From: Trichosphaerium sp. ATCC 40318 | Taxonomy: Eukaryota > Discosea > Flabellinia > Trichosidae | Direction: 5' to 3' | DNA: 64,000 nucleotides | Assembly: GCA_038496445.1 (NCBI GenBank) | Contig: JALMLS010000255.1 | Span: 578,679-642,678, forward strand | Program-made: the position numbers and the translations under genes | The notes under the pieces: model-generated | Databases searched by the model: none | Seen by the model: only the letters and a program-made list of their open reading frames with translations | What the model was told of the DNA's origin: nothing | Part shown: positions 60,321 through 64,000 of the stretch, piece after piece | How positions within the stretch are numbered: the stretch's first letter is position 1 | Layout: each line of letters opens with the position of its first letter

Positions 60321-62015
60321 TTAAAGAGCAGGTTCAGCGTTTTTACAAAGAGCTAAAAAGTCGCTAGAGAACCATTGACCAGCTTCAGGTGCAGGTACGA
60401 CACTATCTTCAGAGCGACAGTGGAAGTCGTATCTTGTGGATGTGGTATTTGTGGTACCATCAGATTCACCTGTTGAGAAAGAATAGTTAACAAAAAATTG
60501 CGTGATGGAATTTAGAGCTTACCAGGAACTTTGACGAAGATGAAAGCGTCAATGTTGCTCACACCAGTAGATTGAGTGCTTGTGGTTGGTCTTACACCTA
60601 ATCCTGATCCCTTGATGTTACACCAGTTTGAGCAGTCTTGGCGAGTGTCTGGGTCACCGTTTCTTGATGTATCAATGACAAATGTCTTTCCTGTGATACC
60701 AGCTTGTTCTAGCGCTCCAGAGAGAAGGCTTGTGTAAATGACTTCATTGATGGCATTGTTGTATTGTGATTTTAGTTTACAAGGGTCAGCGGTACTGCTC
60801 ATGGATCCAAGAGGTTGGTAGTTGGCGACCTTAATAAAAGATTAGAAAAAAAGCAGACAAAGTATCAACATACGTTTGTAGCGAAACCGCGGATCTTGTC
60901 GTTACCACCAGCAAGAGCCAAGACTTTAGAGAATACAGCAGATGCTTTTTGGAGGTTGTCTGGCCATCCGAGCCAACCACCGTGAGCGGCATCAACGTAT
61001 AAGTGTACGTTGCTTAGGGTAGACAATTGTTGGATAGCGTAAGCAACACCCTAATACATGTTAACGTTTATACGCCGGAATATTTTTTCCTTACTTGTGT
61101 GTAAGCGGTTTCAGCTTCTTGACACTTTTGAATAGCCAAGTTGGTAGCGAGATTAGGCAACGAATCAGGTTCTGTTTTTTTTCGAAAAAAAGTAAGTGGA
61201 TTATTCTTTCATTGAGATTTCATGAGAAGTGTTACGTACCAACAATACCAACGATTGTTTGGTTAGGAAATCTCTTGAATGTAGCAACAATAGGATCAAT
61301 GTACTTTGTTTTGTATGTATTCAAACCTGGTAACAGTTAGCAAAAAAGAAATTTCCGCCAACATGTTTTATTTAGGATAAAAGTTCTTTCGAACGCGCTT
61401 GTACGTACCGTCAGCGCATGCAGCGTTTGCACATAATATCTCTCCGTTGGAGGCAGCAGCGGCGCAATCGCGGTTAGGTAAATCGTAGATTACGAACATC
61501 GTCAATTCACCAGCAGCTTTTGCATTTTCGAGGACTTTCAAAGCGCCTGGAATTTTCGACATTGAGTCCATCTAAAAAAAAAGCGCGTTACGGTTTGGTG
61601 ACACGTGATTTTTTCTGTTCGTAAACTTTTCGTTCGAAAAAGTTGGCAAACTTACCCAATACGCTACTGGGATGTCTCTGGCTTTCTCCAATAGAGATTT
61701 TTCTGAAGGATAATCTTTAATGGAAGAATCAACCTCCGCTTGGTAGTCTGGGTTTACAAAGAATGTCTCGCCCTCAAAAGGGTTTCCAGCTATCTTAGGC
61801 TAAGTTAAAGAGTAAGTTACTGGCCTTTTTAATAAGTTGTAGGAAAGTACTGACGGTTGGGACACGGGAAGTGAGTAAAAAAAGTTACGCCCCGTGGTAT
61901 TCACTTTTTAAAGCGTGTGTAGCTCGTTGAGAGTGTTCAGTACCTGATTTACTAATACTTCTGCTGAAAATGCAAAAAGCGCAGCAACGGCGCATAGTAA
62001 TACGAATGTTCTCAT
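60321..62015 (-). CDS. Secreted glycoside hydrolase family 6 cellulase
   Basis: GH6 enzymes invert at the anomeric carbon and cut cellulose from the non-reducing end or internally. Signal peptide MRTFVLLCAVAALFAFSAEV from ATG 62015. Then the family blocks: PFEGETFFVNPDYQAEV, RDIPVAYWMDSM, TMFVIYDLPNRDCAAAASNG (catalytic-site block, nearly as in fungal Cel6A), IVGIVEPDSLPNLAT, LYVDAAHGGWLGWPDNL, GFATNVANYQPLG, TFVIDTSRNGD, and FVKVPGESDGTT. It ends LCKNAEPAL and TAA at 60321-60323. All family aspartates and the substrate-subsite Trp are present. No cellulose-binding module is seen. Five or more short introns exclude bacterial contamination. Confidence 0.93.
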
Positions 62016-62867
62016 GTGCGGCCTTTGTTGTGGGATACTTTTGAAAAAATGGACAAAAACGTGAAAAAAAAATGTGATAGGAAAAGTTTTACTGCTGAAA
62101 ACGCGGGCCAACTCACTTTATAAAAAAAATAATATTGGTCACAGGAATACTAGCGCAGCGTACAATTTCTTACTACAACCAATAGGTACTGAGTCAATGT
62201 GTGCATCAAAAAACAGTCACTCAAAACTTTACACACAGGTAAGTCGACCAACCTACTCCGTGAGCTGTTCTTATCTCTTCTATTGAGTATATTCACACAA
62301 CATAGACAGCTAAAATACCAGAGATAGTTATTTCAGCAAGCTACACGCTGCGTGTGACTTTTTAAGGTCCTAGTCGCACTAGCAAATATGTGCGCCCTTA
62401 CTTTTAGGTAAAGCTGTAATGCCCTTCTATTTTATCAATTTTATATGCTAACGATACTTTCTATTCTGTTAACAGTAATTTGATACGGAATAGCCACAGA
62501 CAGTGAACGTTATTTGTCTACTTTCAAACATAGCATCTATAGTAATAAGTGCGCTCTTGAGCATAATTGATAAAAGCACGTGGCGTCTTTACGCTTTTGC
62601 GATGAGACGGATTTATTGTTTTTTTAAAATTGGTTGATTGTCAGGATTTGCTAGCGCTGCACTAGCGTCCACCAACGCCAATACTAGCTCACATGGCACA
62701 TCACAGATATCAACTACAAACAATAAATGTGCGGTTTGGTTGATTAAAATCGCGAGGGTGGACAGGCTTCACAATTTTAAGCTTAACAAAGCCTACTGTA
62801 GCGTAAAGCACATTTGATTGTGAAGGAAATCTTAATACAATAGGTTAAGGAAGTTTATTCAGAGTAG
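62016..62867. other. Intergenic
   Basis: Upstream of the cellulase and downstream of the LRR gene. One CACGTG near 62579; no coding exon recognised. Confidence 0.4.
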
Positions 62868-63989
62868 CTACACTTCAAGGAACATAAAAACTTGGTCTTC
62901 TTCATACTCTACCAGTTTTATATCGGTTTCATAAAGTGTATTAGCAAATTTTTGTGATACATTTGTGCAAAAAATACACAACACCTTGACACCACCAGAA
63001 ATAAGTGGTACAAGCCATTCATCTGTTGCATTTGTTGAGGACAGATCAATGGTATGAACACCTGCAATACTTTTCATACATGTTCCAGTGATACCTTTAC
63101 AAGAAGCAAGGCCTAATTTATGTACACCAGCAAGTGCTGAGACTCCTTTGTCTGTAACTGATGTATGTTTTAAATCTATAACATGTACACCGCCCAATGC
63201 CAAGATACCTAAATCGGTGATTTTTGTACTATCCAAGCATATAGTATGAACGCCTGCTAGTGCCGAAACTCCTACATCTGTGACGTTTGTTTCATCCAGT
63301 AGTATTTCATGGACACCAGCTAGAGCTATAATAGCTTCATCTGTTACTGGCATTTCGTTCAAGTCTATGGAATAAACACCAGCTAATGCTGAAATACCCT
63401 TGTCTGAGATCAATGTTTCTGTTAAATCTATAGTATGTACACCAGCTAGTGCTGAAACTCCAACGTCAGTTATTGTTTGTACCGAAACCAAAGTTATTTG
63501 ATGAACCCCTGCCAATGGTGAAATACCTTTATCAGTGACTGATGTACCGTTCAAGTAAATGGTATGTACACCTGCCAATGCTTTAACACCCTCATCTGTT
63601 ATAAGCTCACACTGGTTCAAACATATAATGTGTGCACCAGCCAATGCTATCAAACCGTCATCTGTAACTGATGTATAGAAAAAATCTATTTTGTATACTC
63701 CTGCAAGTGAAGAAACACCAGCACTTGTGAAATTCTTACAAGAACGCAAAGCTAAGGTATGCACTCCAGCATATCCACATAATATATCATCACTAATAGT
63801 GACGCCGTCCATTTTGATCTTTTGTACCCCAGCTAGTGCTTTCAGCCCAATCTCAGTTACTTCAGGACGACTAAAGAAATCTATTGATTGAAGGTGTTTT
63901 GAGAGTTGCACGAGTGCTGAGTCTGTGATACCTGGACAACGAAAGGAACTCAAATGCTTTACTCCACATATAGACTTTACTCCCAAGGT
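62868..63989 (-). CDS. Leucine-rich-repeat protein, 5' exon outside window
   Basis: About 373 codons of tandem repeats of roughly 23 residues, consensus V-T-D-x-G-I/V-x-A-L-A-G-V-H-x-I-x-L. Examples are VTDDGLIALAGAHIICLNQC, ITDEGVKALAGVHTIYLNG, and VTDKGISPLAGVHQI. It resembles the cysteine-containing/AMN1-type LRRs often found behind F-boxes, where repeats alternate with C-x-x-I-T-D. It ends FMFLEV and TAG at 62868-62870. A TAA in frame just upstream and an acceptor-like AACAG before 63989 show that the true start lies in an exon beyond the window. Confidence 0.85.
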   Translation of the reverse strand, partial: TLGVKSICGVKHLSSFRCPGITDSALVQLSKHLQSIDFFSRPEVTEIGLKALAGVQKIKMDGVTISDDILCGYAGVHTLALRSCKNFTSAGVSSLAGVYKIDFFYTSVTDDGLIALAGAHIICLNQCELITDEGVKALAGVHTIYLNGTSVTDKGISPLAGVHQITLVSVQTITDVGVSALAGVHTIDLTETLISDKGISALAGVYSIDLNEMPVTDEAIIALAGVHEILLDETNVTDVGVSALAGVHTICLDSTKITDLGILALGGVHVIDLKHTSVTDKGVSALAGVHKLGLASCKGITGTCMKSIAGVHTIDLSSTNATDEWLVPLISGGVKVLCIFCTNVSQKFANTLYETDIKLVEYEEDQVFMFLEV

Positions 63990-64000
63990 CTGTTATACAG

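Overview
The window is nuclear DNA from a free-living unicellular eukaryote. It is AT-rich by inspection. Nearly every gene is cut by several very short GT-AG introns, mostly about 25-80 nt, many with a GTACGT-like donor. Genes are packed on both strands with small gaps. The gene set (RhoGEF, formin, PAK-like kinase, class C GPCRs, TAF7, lariat debranching enzyme, secreted GH6 cellulase, F-box/MORN-like repeat proteins) would suit an amoebozoan or another phagotrophic protist. The sequence alone does not fix the taxon. There are no operons, CRISPR arrays, rRNA genes or intact transposons. Exon boundaries were worked out by hand from reading frame, conserved domains and splice signals, so outer coordinates are firmer than inner ones.

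Layout. 1-1841 (-): open-ended F-box/YwqK-type repeat protein. 2391-3771 (-): DBR1 with an in-frame TGA. 4540-7830 (-): RhoGEF (DH-PH). 8560-10096 (+): PP2C phosphatase. 10412-13594 (-): DPP4-type peptidase. 13775-14740 (-): UMP-CMP kinase. 15181-16865 (+): WD-like protein. 18220-19131 (+): GST. 19391-20882 (-): Trp/Gly repeat protein. 21335-22747 (+): TAF7. 23037-23808 (-): four-EF-hand protein. 24276-27361 (+): formin. 27618-29486 (-): amino-acid transporter. 29606-30046 (+): second F-box/MORN-like protein. 30175-31700 (-): unknown. 31956-33593 (-): tandem macrodomain protein. 34170-36533 (+): STE20/PAK kinase. 37422-38465 (-): EF-hand protein. 38660-41854 (+): class C GPCR with Venus-flytrap domain. 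42238-47522 (+): class C GPCR with beta-helix ectodomain. 47666-49533 (+): second amino-acid transporter. 49694-51328 (-): helical-PH protein. 51761-52322 (+): SDR pseudogene. 52588-52659 (-): tRNA-Gly. 53049-55549 (+): mucin-like surface protein. 56099-57345 (+): intact SDR. 57504-58513: two more MORN-like sequences. 58922-59583 (-): Ras-like GTPase. 60321-62015 (-): GH6 cellulase. 62868-63989 (-): LRR protein, 5' end outside the window.

Themes. RhoGEF, formin, PAK-like kinase, PH protein and Ras-like GTPase together make an actin and small-GTPase signalling set. The cellulase, peptidase, transporters and surface proteins fit a cell that digests and imports external food and senses surfaces. 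The strongest candidate for something new is the tandem pair of class C receptors. One carries the usual ligand-binding bilobe. Its neighbour has a right-handed beta-helix ectodomain in the same place. Both end in a coiled coil, as in the heterodimeric GABA-B receptor. Other notable signals are the near absence of TGA as a stop together with an in-frame TGA in DBR1, a strong excess of the palindrome CACGTG (often inside introns), and three probable GC-AG introns with a GCACGT donor.
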